Shown here: one piece after another, positions 25,835 to 34,491 of the stretch
How the letters are laid out: the number at the start of each line of letters is the position of its first letter
How positions within the stretch are numbered: position 1 is the first letter of the stretch
Source of the DNA: Candidatus Zipacnadia bacterium
GTDB taxonomy: Bacteria; Armatimonadota; Zipacnadia; Zipacnadales; UBA5352
Direction: 5' to 3'
Length of the DNA stretch: 64,000 nucleotides
Assembly (NCBI GenBank): GCA_029821735.1
Contig: JALGSU010000038.1
Coordinates: 124,001-188,000, forward strand
Made by a program: the position numbers and the translations under genes
The notes under the pieces: model-generated
Database searches by the model: none
The model's input: only the letters and a program-made list of their open reading frames with translations
What the model was told of the DNA's origin: nothing

Positions 25835-26785
25835 ATGGCACGATATGTGAGACTGTCGACGATCGCGTACCAGTCCGTTGAGCCCGGAGACAACTTCGCC
25901 GAGCGCACCCGCGACAAGATGGTGGCCGATCTCGAACTCGCCGCGCAGGCAAAGCCCGACCTCGTCGCCTTGCCCGAGTTCTGCAACGCGCTGGGGCTCT
26001 CAAGCAACGAGTGGGTGGGGGCCGCCGAGGAGATCCCCGGGCCGACCAGCGACCGCATCGCCGAGGTCGCGGCCAAACACAAGATCAACGTCGTGCTGCC
26101 CATCCCCGAACGCGATGGCGACCGGCTCTACAACTGCGCCGCGTTCATCAACCGGGAGGGCGAGATCGTCGGCAAGTATCACAAGTATCAGCCGACCATC
26201 GGCGAGATGGAGATGGGGATCATCCCCGGCACCGACGCCCCGGCCTTCGATCTGGATTTCGGCAAAGTCGGCGCGGCGATCTGCTTTGATCTCAAATACT
26301 TCGAAGTGGGCCAGCGGCTGGCCGACAACGGTGCGCGACTGGTCATTTTCGCCTCCATGTTCATTGGCGGCGACCGCATCCTGCACTGGGCGCGGGACTT
26401 CGGTTTCTACGTGATGTCATCATGCCCCGCTCGCAGCTACATGGCGGACATGAGTGGGCGCTTCCTCGGCGAGACCGGCAGCGAGATCAACCAGGTGCGA
26501 TCCGGGCTTGTCCCGCCGATCTACACCACCGAGATCAACATGGACCGCATGCTCTACCATCTCGATGGCAACCAGGACAGGTTCCAGGAAATACTCAAGA
26601 AGTATGGCCCTGGCGTCGAGATCGAGATCCACTACCCCGAGGCTCACTTCACCATGGCCTCGCTCATGGACGATGTCTGCATCGAGGACATCAATGCGGA
26701 GTTCGAGCTTGAGCCGTGGAACCAGTATCTGGCGCGCGCGCGAAGTGAGCGGGCCCGCTACCTGAAACAAGCCGGAGTCGAGTAA
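25835..26785 (+). CDS. Carbon-nitrogen hydrolase (nitrilase superfamily)
   Basis: 316 residues from the ATG at 25835 (CAGGAGG upstream). The catalytic triad is visible: Glu48 in LVALPEF, Lys117 in GKYHKYQ, Cys150 in GAAICFDLKYFE. The family hydrolyses amides, nitriles or carbamoyl groups using the Cys nucleophile. No signal peptide, so cytoplasmic. Specific substrate unknown; it lies next to secreted glycan proteins, so deacylation or deamidation of a modified sugar is possible. Last gene before a strong terminator. Confidence 0.9.
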   Translation: MARYVRLSTIAYQSVEPGDNFAERTRDKMVADLELAAQAKPDLVALPEFCNALGLSSNEWVGAAEEIPGPTSDRIAEVAAKHKINVVLPIPERDGDRLYNCAAFINREGEIVGKYHKYQPTIGEMEMGIIPGTDAPAFDLDFGKVGAAICFDLKYFEVGQRLADNGARLVIFASMFIGGDRILHWARDFGFYVMSSCPARSYMADMSGRFLGETGSEINQVRSGLVPPIYTTEINMDRMLYHLDGNQDRFQEILKKYGPGVEIEIHYPEAHFTMASLMDDVCIEDINAEFELEPWNQYLARARSERARYLKQAGVE

Positions 26786-26812
26786 CGATCCCGGACCGTT
26801 CGGCACATACGC

Positions 26813-26843
26813 AAAGCGCCACGGGCATTGCCCGTGGCGCTTT
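26813..26843. terminator. Strong bidirectional terminator
   Basis: Perfect 14-base arms AAAGCGCCACGGGC and GCCCGTGGCGCTTT with a 3-base loop, flanked by A-rich and T-rich ends. It lies between the convergent nitrilase-family (+) and aldo/keto reductase (-) genes and would serve both. Confidence 0.9.
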
Positions 26844-26861
26844 CATTTCGCGTGCCAGTCG

Positions 26862-27683
26862 TCAGTCCTCGAACTCGTCGTAGCCAGCGTTGCGAACCAG
26901 CCGCGTGTGCTCGGGTATGGCGTCGATCCGCGCCACCTGCTCCGCGCTCAGGTCCCAGTCAAGCACGTCCAGGTTCTCCTCGATGTGCCCCGCGTCACGC
27001 GAGCGGGGGATGATGATCACGCCCTTGTGCAGCAGCCAGCGCAGTGAGACCTGCGCGCAGGTGTGCCCGGTCTCGTCGGCGATCTGCCCTATCACATCGC
27101 TGTCGTAGACCGCGCCTCTGGCCAGCGGGCAGTAGGCCGTCGCCGCCACCTCCGATGCCTGGCAGAAGTCGACCAGTTCGCGTTGATACAGCAGCGGGTG
27201 CAGCTCCACCTGGTTGTTGCTGATGGAAACCGGCGAGATCGCCAGCGCCGTCGCGAGCCGCGCCTGCGTGAAGTTGCTCACCCCGATCGACCGCACCAGG
27301 CCCCGCTCCACCAGTTCCGCCAGCGCCCCGAAGCTCTCTTCCATCGGTATCGTCGGGCTCGGCCAGTGGATGAGATACATGTCGAGATACTCGGTGCGCA
27401 GCTCGGTCAGGTTGCGCTCGCAGGTGGCGATGAGATCTTCATGTTTGAGGTCGTCGGCCCTGACCTTCGACGTCAGGAAGATGTCCGCACGGTCGTACCC
27501 CGACATCGCGTTCGCGACCTCGGCATGGTTCTCGTAGACGTCGGCGGTGTCGAGGTGCCGGTAGCCCATCGCAAGGGCTGCGCTGATGGCCGCGATCCCC
27601 TCGCCGCCCCACAGGCGCCATGTCCCGAAGCCCACCTGGGGCATTTGGTGTCCGCTCGCCAACTCGATGTTCGGGATATGCAT
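26862..27683 (-). CDS. Aldo/keto reductase
   Basis: 273 residues. The full catalytic tetrad is visible: Asp45 and Tyr50 (LDTADVYENH), Lys73 (LTSKV), His106 (LIHWPSP). The C-terminal NADP-binding elements IIIPRSRDAGHIEENL are present. A cytoplasmic NADPH-dependent reductase of carbonyls, such as sugar aldehydes or keto sugars. It follows the paralogous gene upstream with a 5-base gap, so the two form an operon ending at the 26.8 kb terminator. Confidence 0.95.
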   Translation of the reverse strand: MHIPNIELASGHQMPQVGFGTWRLWGGEGIAAISAALAMGYRHLDTADVYENHAEVANAMSGYDRADIFLTSKVRADDLKHEDLIATCERNLTELRTEYLDMYLIHWPSPTIPMEESFGALAELVERGLVRSIGVSNFTQARLATALAISPVSISNNQVELHPLLYQRELVDFCQASEVAATAYCPLARGAVYDSDVIGQIADETGHTCAQVSLRWLLHKGVIIIPRSRDAGHIEENLDVLDWDLSAEQVARIDAIPEHTRLVRNAGYDEFED

Positions 27684-27688
27684 GTCGA

Positions 27689-28537
27689 TCAGCGCTCCTC
27701 GCGTGGTGTCCGCTGCTTACGCAGCTTCCATGTTTTGCCCGCGTACACGCGCACCCACTCGTCGATTGCGTCGATGCGCTCGATCTGATCGGCTGTAAGT
27801 TCGAACTCAAAGACCTGCAGGTTGCCCGCAAGATGCTCGGGCGATTTCGACGCCGGGATCGGCACCGTCCCCTTGTGCAGCAGCCAGCGCAGCGTAACCT
27901 GCGAGACATCGCGCCCGCACTCAGCAGCAATCTGCACGAGAGTCTCGTTCTCGAAGACCCTCCCCACGGCCAGCGGTCCGTAAGCGGTGACGAGAACGTT
28001 CCGCTCGGCGCAGAAGTCCAGCAACTCCCAGTCATACAGCAGCGGGTGCACCTCAAGCTGGTTGTTGCTCAGCGGCAGGCCGTTGGCCGCGGCTGCGTCG
28101 CACGATGCCGCGAGCAGCTCCTCGCCAAAGTTGCTGACGCCGACGCTGCGCACCCAGCCGCGCTTGACCACTTCCGCGAGCCCCGCGAAGGTCTCCTCCA
28201 GCGGGATCTCCCACGCGGGCGAGTGGATGAGATACATGTCGATGTAGTCGGTCTGCAGTTCGCCGAGGTTCTTCTCACAGGTGGCGATGACATCGTCGTA
28301 GTGACACTTGTCCGCAGGCACTTTCGACGAGATGAAGATGCTCTCCCGGTCGAAGCCCTTCATGCCTTCGGCGACTTGATCGTGATTGTTGTAGGAGTCG
28401 GCGGTGTCCACCAACGGGTAGCCCAGCTCAAGCGCCGTGCGTATCGCGGCCACCCGATGGTCCTTGCCGATGGTGCCTGTGCCCAGACCCATCGCGGGCA
28501 TCTCATGCCCGGATGCGAGCGTGTAAGACGGAATCAT
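27689..28537 (-). CDS. Aldo/keto reductase (paralogue)
   Basis: 282 residues from the ATG at 28537 (AGGAG upstream); the longer open frame to 28600 has no ribosome site. Tetrad: Asp44 and Tyr49 (VDTADSYNNH), Lys72 (ISSKV), His105 (LIHSPAW). Same family as the next gene, from which it has clearly diverged; the pair probably reduces related products. It is divergently arranged from the ATPase operon across 149 bases. Confidence 0.93.
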   Translation of the reverse strand: MIPSYTLASGHEMPAMGLGTGTIGKDHRVAAIRTALELGYPLVDTADSYNNHDQVAEGMKGFDRESIFISSKVPADKCHYDDVIATCEKNLGELQTDYIDMYLIHSPAWEIPLEETFAGLAEVVKRGWVRSVGVSNFGEELLAASCDAAAANGLPLSNNQLEVHPLLYDWELLDFCAERNVLVTAYGPLAVGRVFENETLVQIAAECGRDVSQVTLRWLLHKGTVPIPASKSPEHLAGNLQVFEFELTADQIERIDAIDEWVRVYAGKTWKLRKQRTPREER

Positions 28538-28686
28538 CTCTGGTCTCCTGACGGGGATGAATGATGAAGAGCGGCGGGAAGTTCGCGGTCGCCTCCGCAC
28601 TTACCTGCGAGTTCGCCGCCCGGCAAAGGAAGACCCATGCCTGGCAGGGAAGATACCGGTAGAAGACGCACAGATCAGGAGAGATC

Positions 28687-30114
28687 ATGGCCCAGGCAGA
28701 CACGACCACAACTGGCAACCTCGGCGTCGTCGTGGGAGTGCGCGGCAGCGTTGTCGACGTGCGCTTCCCCGATGAGATGCCTCGCATTCACGGCAGACTG
28801 ACCGTCGCCGATGGTGACATCACCATGGAAGTGGTGAGCCACCTCGATCAGCACACCACCCGCTGCATCGCGGTGACGCCAACGCGAGGCCTCTACCGTG
28901 GGGCGCCCGTCATCGACGAGGGCAAGCCGCTGCAGGTCCCCGTGGGGAAGAAGCTGCTCGGGCGAGTGCTCAACACGCTGGGCGAGACGATTGACGGGGG
29001 GCCTCCCATCGAGGGCGCCCAGATGCGGGCCATCAGAAACGAGCCCGTTCCCCTCATCCAGCGCTCCACCAGCTCCGAGATTCTGGAGACGGGCATCAAA
29101 GCCATCGACGTGCTCACCCCGCTCGAACGCGGCGGCAAAGCCGGACTGTTCGGCGGCGCAGGCGTGGGCAAAACGGTCCTGATCACCGAGCTCATCAACA
29201 ACATGCTCGAGCAGCACCAGGGCTACAGCATTTTCTGCGGCATTGGCGAGCGCTGCCGGGAGGCCGAGGAGCTCTACCGCGATCTGCAGGACGCGGGCGT
29301 CCTCGACAAAACCGTGCTCGTCTTCGGCCAGATGGACGAGGCGCCCGGTGCCCGCCAGCGCGTAGGACACGCGGCGCTGACCATGGCCGAATACTTCCGC
29401 GATGACGCCAAGCAGGACGTGCTCCTGCTCATCGACAACATCTTCCGCTTCATCCAGGCGGGCCAGGAAGTCGCCGGGTTGCTGGGCAACATCCCCTCGC
29501 GTGTTGGCTACCAGTCAACCCTCGGCACCGAGTTGGCCGAACTGGAGGAGCGCATCTCGTCCACTCAGTCCGGAGCCATCACCTCCATCCAGGCGGTCTA
29601 CGTGCCCGCCGACGACTTCACCGACCCGGCAGCGGTGCATACCTTCGGCCACCTGTCGGCGACCATCGTGCTCTCGCGCAAGCGCGCCGCGCAGGGCCTC
29701 TATCCCGCAATCGACCCGCTGCAGTCGGCCTCCGCGATGCTCACGCCTCAGATCGTGGGCAGGCGCCACTACACCGTGGCCCAGGAGATCCGCAGCACGC
29801 TCGCGCATTACGAGGAACTCAAGGACATCATCGCGATGCTGGGCCTCGACGAGCTCTCGAAGGCCGACCGCGCCACCGTTTACCGCGCGCGCCGGCTCGA
29901 GCGCTTCCTGACCCAGCCGTTCTTCACCACCGAGCAGTTCACTGGACATGACGGCCGTCTGGTCACGCTCGAAGACGCCCTGGTCGGTTGCGAGCGCATC
30001 ATGAGCGACGAGTTCGCCGACTATCCCGAGAGTGCCCTGTACATGATCGGTGGCGTTGCCGAGGCCGTCGAGAAGATGGCGGAGGGCGACATCGAGGCGG
30101 GTGGCGAGCGATGA
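28687..30114 (+). CDS. atpD: N-type ATPase subunit beta
   Basis: 475 residues; ATG after CAGGAGAG. Walker A is GGAGVGKT (156-163) and the Walker B region is LLLIDNIFRF. GIGERCREAEELY replaces the common GERTREG of standard beta subunits. First gene of a nine-gene operon in the order D-C-Q-R-B-E-F-A-G, the arrangement described for N-ATPases (alternative F1Fo ATPases), which are thought to pump sodium or protons outward. The beta subunit holds the catalytic nucleotide sites of F1. Gene ends are overlapped from here to the end of the operon or nearly so. Confidence 0.96.
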   Translation: MAQADTTTTGNLGVVVGVRGSVVDVRFPDEMPRIHGRLTVADGDITMEVVSHLDQHTTRCIAVTPTRGLYRGAPVIDEGKPLQVPVGKKLLGRVLNTLGETIDGGPPIEGAQMRAIRNEPVPLIQRSTSSEILETGIKAIDVLTPLERGGKAGLFGGAGVGKTVLITELINNMLEQHQGYSIFCGIGERCREAEELYRDLQDAGVLDKTVLVFGQMDEAPGARQRVGHAALTMAEYFRDDAKQDVLLLIDNIFRFIQAGQEVAGLLGNIPSRVGYQSTLGTELAELEERISSTQSGAITSIQAVYVPADDFTDPAAVHTFGHLSATIVLSRKRAAQGLYPAIDPLQSASAMLTPQIVGRRHYTVAQEIRSTLAHYEELKDIIAMLGLDELSKADRATVYRARRLERFLTQPFFTTEQFTGHDGRLVTLEDALVGCERIMSDEFADYPESALYMIGGVAEAVEKMAEGDIEAGGER

Positions 30115-30506
30115 TTCTGAAGGTGATGGTACCCACCCGAATCGTCCTGGATGAGCCCATCGAGCGGGTCGGCCTCGTCGGTGAGGACGGTGCGCGCACG
30201 CTCCTGCCTCGGCATGTCGATTTCACGACCGCGCTGGTGCCCTCCATCCTGTCGTACGTCCCGGACGGCGGCGACGAGCAGTACATGGCGGTGGATGAGG
30301 GCCTCATCTGCAAAGCGGGCGAAGAGGTGCTCGTCTCGGTCGAGAACGCCGTGCAGGGCCCGGGGCTGGGCGATCTGCAGGAGACCATAGCACGCGAGTT
30401 CGCCGGGCGTGACGAGCGCGAGCGGTCCACGCGCGCGACGCTGGCCCGGCTTGAACTGAGCATCCTCCGGCGCTTCCTCGAACTGGGTGATCAGCTTGCA
30501 CGATAG
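30111..30506 (+). CDS. atpC: N-type ATPase subunit epsilon
   Basis: 131 residues; ATG overlaps the atpD stop (ATGA). The N-terminal beta-sandwich has LKVMVPTRIVLDEPIERV and LLPRHVDFTTALVPSILSYV; the C-terminal helical hairpin is charged (REFAGRDERERSTRATLARLE, shortened). Epsilon sits on the central stalk and modulates ATPase activity. Position directly after atpD at the front of the operon is typical of N-ATPases. Confidence 0.9.
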   Translation: MILKVMVPTRIVLDEPIERVGLVGEDGARTLLPRHVDFTTALVPSILSYVPDGGDEQYMAVDEGLICKAGEEVLVSVENAVQGPGLGDLQETIAREFAGRDERERSTRATLARLELSILRRFLELGDQLAR

Positions 30507-30873
30507 CGATGAGCCGCGTTCCGGTGAGGAACCGGTCAGCGACCGCCACGAGCGACTGCGCCAGGAGATTGGCTCCGCAGAGGCCCGCAAACTGCGCGCT
30601 CGCCGTCGCGGTGAGCAGAGCGCGTGGTTCGGTCTCGGCACCTTCGGGCTGGTCGGTTGGTCCGTAGCCGTGCCGACGGTGCTCGGCGTCGTGGTAGGCA
30701 TGTGGATCGACCGCACTTGGCCGGGGACGGTCTCGTGGACACTGATGCTTCTGTTCGTCGGGATCGTAGTCGGGTGCATGAACGCGTGGTACTGGGTGTC
30801 GCGGGAGCGCACCGAGATAGAGGACGAGATCAACGGTGCCGACCTGCCCGGGGAGGATAGTCCTGATGAATGA
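30487..30873 (+). CDS. atpQ: N-type ATPase accessory membrane protein AtpQ (AtpZ/AtpI-like)
   Basis: 128 residues from GTG 30487 or 126 from TTG 30496; both overlap the atpC end and neither has a decisive ribosome site. After a charged N-terminus there are two membrane helices (AWFGLGTFGLVGWSVAVPTVLGVVVGMWI and TLMLLFVGIVVGCMNAWYWV in shortened form), the layout of AtpZ/AtpI-type proteins. In N-ATPase operons AtpQ is one of two extra membrane proteins thought to assist c-ring or rotor assembly. It overlaps atpR by 8 bases. Confidence 0.82.
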   Translation: MISLHDSDEPRSGEEPVSDRHERLRQEIGSAEARKLRARRRGEQSAWFGLGTFGLVGWSVAVPTVLGVVVGMWIDRTWPGTVSWTLMLLFVGIVVGCMNAWYWVSRERTEIEDEINGADLPGEDSPDE

Positions 30874-31177
30874 CCTGCCCGGAATGATGCTGGCGATGGC
30901 GGTCGGCTTGGCGATGGGTGCCGTCTACTTCGGCGGCCTGTGGCTGACGCTGCAGCGTCTGCCCACCAGCTCAAGCCCCGGCCTGCTGATGGCCGTCAGC
31001 TACATCGTGCGTCTGGGCCTGATACTCGTCTCGCTGTATCTGGTCATGGATGGCCGGTGGGAGCGGGCGCTTGCGTTCATGGTCGGATTCACAGTTGTGC
31101 GCATCATCACATCGCGACGCTGGGCGAAAGAGGACAAAGACAAGAGCGCTTCGGCTGACGGGGGGGCAGAGGATTGA
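30866..31177 (+). CDS. atpR: N-type ATPase accessory membrane protein AtpR
   Basis: 103 residues from ATG 30866, preceded by GGGAGGATAG. Three predicted membrane segments: MMLAMAVGLAMGAVYFGGLWL, SPGLLMAVSYIVRLGLILVSLYLV and ALAFMVGFTVVRII (some shortened). AtpR is unique to N-ATPase operons, and its presence between atpQ and atpB is diagnostic. Family knowledge suggests a role around the c-ring; this is inferred. It ends overlapping the TTG start of atpB. Confidence 0.85.
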   Translation: MNDLPGMMLAMAVGLAMGAVYFGGLWLTLQRLPTSSSPGLLMAVSYIVRLGLILVSLYLVMDGRWERALAFMVGFTVVRIITSRRWAKEDKDKSASADGGAED

Positions 31178-31893
31178 GTCTCACTCCAGACGATCTGGTC
31201 TACGCGACGTGGGGACCCTTCGAGCTGTCCGCCACGATCGTTTTCACCTGGGTGGTCATGGTGATCCTGGTCCTCGGCTCGTGGCTCGTCACGCGCCGGC
31301 TGTCATCCGGCACCGAAATCTCGCGCGGGCAGAACCTGCTCGAGAGCGTGGTGCTGGGCATGCGCAGCCAGGTCCGCGAGATCGGCGGCCCGGGCTCTGA
31401 CCGCTACCTGCCGCTGGCCGGCACGCTCTTCCTCTTCATCGCGGTCAGCAACCTGCTGGCGGTTGTGCCGGGCTACCAGCCGCCCACCGGTTCGCTGATG
31501 ACCGTCACCGCGCTGGCACTGTGCGGTGCGATCGCGGTGCCCATCTATGGCATCGCCGCGCGCGGTCTGGGGGGCTACCTGCAGCAATACATCAAGCCCA
31601 CGCCGCTGATGCTGCCCTTCCAGGTGATTGGCGAACTCTCCCGGACGCTCGCCCTGGCGGTTCGGCTCTTCGGGAACGTGATGAGCGGGTCGATGATCGT
31701 CGCGCTCCTGCTGGCGATCACCCCACTGTTCGTGCCCATCGCCATGCAGCTTCTCGGGATGCTCACCGGGATGGTTCAGGCATATATCTTCCCGGTGTTA
31801 ATAATGGTCTACATCGCGTCGGCGACCAAATCCAGTCCCGGCGCGGCTCCAGATGACGACGAGGAAACCATGCCGCAAGAAGGTGCTGAGTGA
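31174..31893 (+). CDS. atpB: N-type ATPase subunit a
   Basis: 239 residues; starts at TTG 31174, overlapping the atpR stop as TTGA. The stator arginine is Arg164 in LALAVRLFGN, in a long helix beginning FQVIGELSRTLA. Several membrane helices are evident (FTWVVMVILVLGSWLV, LFLFIAVSNLLAVV, MIVALLLAITPLF). Subunit a forms the ion half-channels facing the c-ring. Confidence 0.95.
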   Translation: MSLTPDDLVYATWGPFELSATIVFTWVVMVILVLGSWLVTRRLSSGTEISRGQNLLESVVLGMRSQVREIGGPGSDRYLPLAGTLFLFIAVSNLLAVVPGYQPPTGSLMTVTALALCGAIAVPIYGIAARGLGGYLQQYIKPTPLMLPFQVIGELSRTLALAVRLFGNVMSGSMIVALLLAITPLFVPIAMQLLGMLTGMVQAYIFPVLIMVYIASATKSSPGAAPDDDEETMPQEGAE

Positions 31894-31894
31894 A

Positions 31895-32170
31895 ATGACT
31901 GGTGCTGAATTGGTCGCGGTCGCATCCATCGTGATAGCCGGGCTGACCATCGCCATCGGCTCGATCGGCCCGGCGCTTGCCGAGGGCCGGGCGGTCGCGC
32001 AGGCGTTGGCCTCCATAGCCCAGCAACCCGATGAAGCCAACACCATTACCCGCACGCTCTTCGTGGGCTTGGCGATGGTCGAGTCCACCGCCATCTACTG
32101 TTTCGTGGTGGCAATGCTTGTGATGTTCGCCAATCCGTTCTGGGCTCATTTCATCAAACAGGCGCCATAA
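31895..32170 (+). CDS. atpE: N-type ATPase subunit c with sodium-site residues
   Basis: 91 residues from ATG 31895, one base after the atpB stop. Two-helix hairpin. Helix 1 has GSIGPALAEGRA with Glu30; helix 2 has MVESTAIYCF with Glu63, Ser64, Thr65 and Tyr68. The sodium-binding c subunit of Ilyobacter tartaricus uses Gln32, Val63, Glu65, Ser66, Thr67 and Tyr70, so the E-S-T-x-x-Y set is conserved here. The Gln position is a second Glu, as in two-carboxylate sodium c-rings. Sodium coupling is therefore likely. Confidence 0.93.
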   Translation: MTGAELVAVASIVIAGLTIAIGSIGPALAEGRAVAQALASIAQQPDEANTITRTLFVGLAMVESTAIYCFVVAMLVMFANPFWAHFIKQAP

Positions 32171-32173
32171 CCC

Positions 32174-32947
32174 ATGGAGATCAACTGGCTGACAATCGTC
32201 GCGCAAATCGTCAACTTCCTGATACTCGTGTGGTTGCTCAAACGCTTCCTCTACGGGCCGATCATCGCGGCTATGGATGAGCGCGAGGCCAAAATCGCGC
32301 GCCGCATGCAAAGCGCCGAAGAGAAAGATGAGCAGGCCCAGGCACAGGCGACCGAGTACCGTGGCCGCCTGCACGAGTTGGAGGAGCGGCGCGAGGAGAT
32401 GCTGCAACTGGCCTCCTCCGAAGCCGCCACAGAACGTGAGCGCCTGCTTGTGCAGGCGCGCGAGGACGTGGCCACCACCGAGAGGCGCTGGCACAAGTCC
32501 CTCGCCGAAGAAAAGCAAGCTTTCCTCCGCGAACTCCGCCGACGGGCCGGCGAGCAGCTTTGCCGCATTGCCCGACAGGCTCTTGACGAACTCGCTGACG
32601 CCGACCTCGAAGCCCAGATCATCGAGACCTTCCTCGGCCGCCTCGAGGCCCTCCCCGAGGACGACCGTCGCGAATTGACCGAAGCGGTGGTCGATGCCGG
32701 TGGCGTAGTGGCGGTTGCCAGCGCATTCGAGATCGAGGCCGCCAGTCGCGTGCAGATCACGCAATCGGTCCGAGTAGCGCTGACCTCCGAAGCCACGCCG
32801 GAGTTCGCCGTATCCGAGCAGGTGATGTGTGGCATCGAGTTGCGCGCGGGTGGACGCAAGGTTTCCTGGAGCCTCGACAGCTATCTCTCCGCGATCGAAG
32901 AGGAACTTGCCGACACGATCGCGCGGGAGGTGGATGAGGGCAAGTGA
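32174..32947 (+). CDS. atpF: N-type ATPase subunit b with delta-like C-terminus
   Basis: 257 residues, much longer than an ordinary b subunit (about 160). A single N-terminal membrane helix (ITIVAQIVNFLILVWLL-like) is followed by a long charged coiled coil (residues ~35-150). The last ~100 residues, VAVASAFEIEAASRVQITQS then VMCGIELRAGGRKVSWSLDSYL, resemble the C-terminal half of subunit delta. No separate atpH is present, consistent with the alternative b subunit of N-ATPases doing the stator work of b plus delta. Confidence 0.92.
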   Translation: MEINWLTIVAQIVNFLILVWLLKRFLYGPIIAAMDEREAKIARRMQSAEEKDEQAQAQATEYRGRLHELEERREEMLQLASSEAATERERLLVQAREDVATTERRWHKSLAEEKQAFLRELRRRAGEQLCRIARQALDELADADLEAQIIETFLGRLEALPEDDRRELTEAVVDAGGVVAVASAFEIEAASRVQITQSVRVALTSEATPEFAVSEQVMCGIELRAGGRKVSWSLDSYLSAIEEELADTIAREVDEGK

Positions 32948-34491
32948 GTGACGGCGGCGATCTGACACGGGTCCTCGGGCAGGCCTTCGGCGCGCTCGAC
33001 GAAGTCCTCGGCGAGCCACGCGCAAGCCTCGACCCAATCGAAGTAGGCACGATCAGCTACATCGGGCAGGGCATCGCGCGGGTGGCTGGCCTGCCACACG
33101 TGAAGAGCGAGGAGCTGCTGGTGCTACCCGGCGACCTCGTCGGCATGGCCTTCACGCTCGAGGGCGACGAGGTCGGCGTCATTCTGCTTGGCGAGAGCGA
33201 CCACGTGCGCGCGGGCGACGAGGTCCGCCGCACCGGTCGCGTGATGGACGTCCCCGTGGGCGAGGCCATCCTCGGCCGCGTGGTCGACGCCACCGGCAGG
33301 CCGCTCGATGGCAAGGGCCCCGTCCGCACCTGGGAGCGCGCGCCGATCGAGCGCGATGCCGCCCCCATCATGCACCGCGCGCCGGTGACGGTGCCGCTGC
33401 AGACTGGTCTGAAGGTTGTCGACGCACTGATTCCAGTCGGTCGCGGCCAGCGCGAGCTGATCATGGGCGACCGCCAGACGGGCAAGACCGCCGTCGCCCT
33501 CGACACGATCATCAACCAGGCGGACAAGGACGTCATCTGCATCTATTGCGCGATCAGTCAGCGCAGTTCGGCGACCGCTCGCGTGCTGGGCGAGTTGCAG
33601 GAGCGTGGCGCCATGCGCTACTGCGCGGTGGTCGTCGCCGGCGGCGAGGACCCGCCGGGCCTGCAGTTCATCGCGCCCTACGCGGCCACAACCATGGCCG
33701 AGTACTTCATGCACAAGGGCCGCGACGTGCTGGTGATCTATGACGATCTGACCAGACACGCCGTCGCCTACCGTGAGGTCTCGCTGCTGCTGCGCCGCCC
33801 GCCCGGACGCGAGGCCTTCCCCGGTGACATCTTCTACATCCACTCGCGACTGCTCGAGCGCGCTACGCATCTGCGGCCGGACTATGGCGGCGGCTCGCTG
33901 ACGGCTCTGCCCGTGGTCGAGACCGAGGCCGAGAACGTGTCGGCTTACATTCCGACCAACCTGATCTCCATCACGGACGGCCAGATATACCTCTCGCCGG
34001 TGATGTTCCGCAAGGGCCTGCTCCCGGCGGTCGACGTCGGTACATCCGTCTCGCGCGTGGGTGGCAAGGCCCAGCTTCCGGCCTTCCGTGCGGTGGCTGG
34101 CGACCTGCGACTGGCCTTCACGCAGTTCGAGGAACTTGAGGTATTCGCTCGCTTCGGCACGCGACTGGATGACGCTACTCGCCAGACACTTGAGCGCGGG
34201 CGACGCGTGCGCGAAGTCCTCAGGCAGCCGCAGTTTGCTCCCATATCGGTCGAGGAGCAGATCGCGGTGCTGGCGGCAGTCACCCGCGGGGCCTTTGACG
34301 GCATTCCGGCGGCGGAGGTGCCGCGCGCGGCGGGCAAAGTCGCCGTTGCAGTTACGCGTGAGTTGCCGGCCGTCTGCGAACTGATCCGCACCGGCGGCAA
34401 GCTTGGAGACAACGAACTCGACGAGATCGAGTCAGTGGCGCGCCGCACGGTCAACCTGCAGGACTCACAGGCCGACGATGCCGACAACTGA
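32944..34491 (+). CDS. atpA: N-type ATPase subunit alpha
   Basis: 515 residues; GTG start overlaps the atpF stop as GTGA. Walker A GDRQTGKT at 175-182. VGTSVSRVGGKAQ carries the arginine finger, and the region YDDLTRHAVAYREVSLLLRRPPGREA is canonical for alpha. N-terminal delta-binding region is short. Provides the non-catalytic sites of F1. Overlaps atpG. Confidence 0.97.
   Translation: MSDGGDLTRVLGQAFGALDEVLGEPRASLDPIEVGTISYIGQGIARVAGLPHVKSEELLVLPGDLVGMAFTLEGDEVGVILLGESDHVRAGDEVRRTGRVMDVPVGEAILGRVVDATGRPLDGKGPVRTWERAPIERDAAPIMHRAPVTVPLQTGLKVVDALIPVGRGQRELIMGDRQTGKTAVALDTIINQADKDVICIYCAISQRSSATARVLGELQERGAMRYCAVVVAGGEDPPGLQFIAPYAATTMAEYFMHKGRDVLVIYDDLTRHAVAYREVSLLLRRPPGREAFPGDIFYIHSRLLERATHLRPDYGGGSLTALPVVETEAENVSAYIPTNLISITDGQIYLSPVMFRKGLLPAVDVGTSVSRVGGKAQLPAFRAVAGDLRLAFTQFEELEVFARFGTRLDDATRQTLERGRRVREVLRQPQFAPISVEEQIAVLAAVTRGAFDGIPAAEVPRAAGKVAVAVTRELPAVCELIRTGGKLGDNELDEIESVARRTVNLQDSQADDADN

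Noticed and set aside
28538..28686. Possible promoter for atpD in the divergent region
   Set aside because: A promoter must exist here, but no box pair of convincing quality was found, so no coordinates are claimed.
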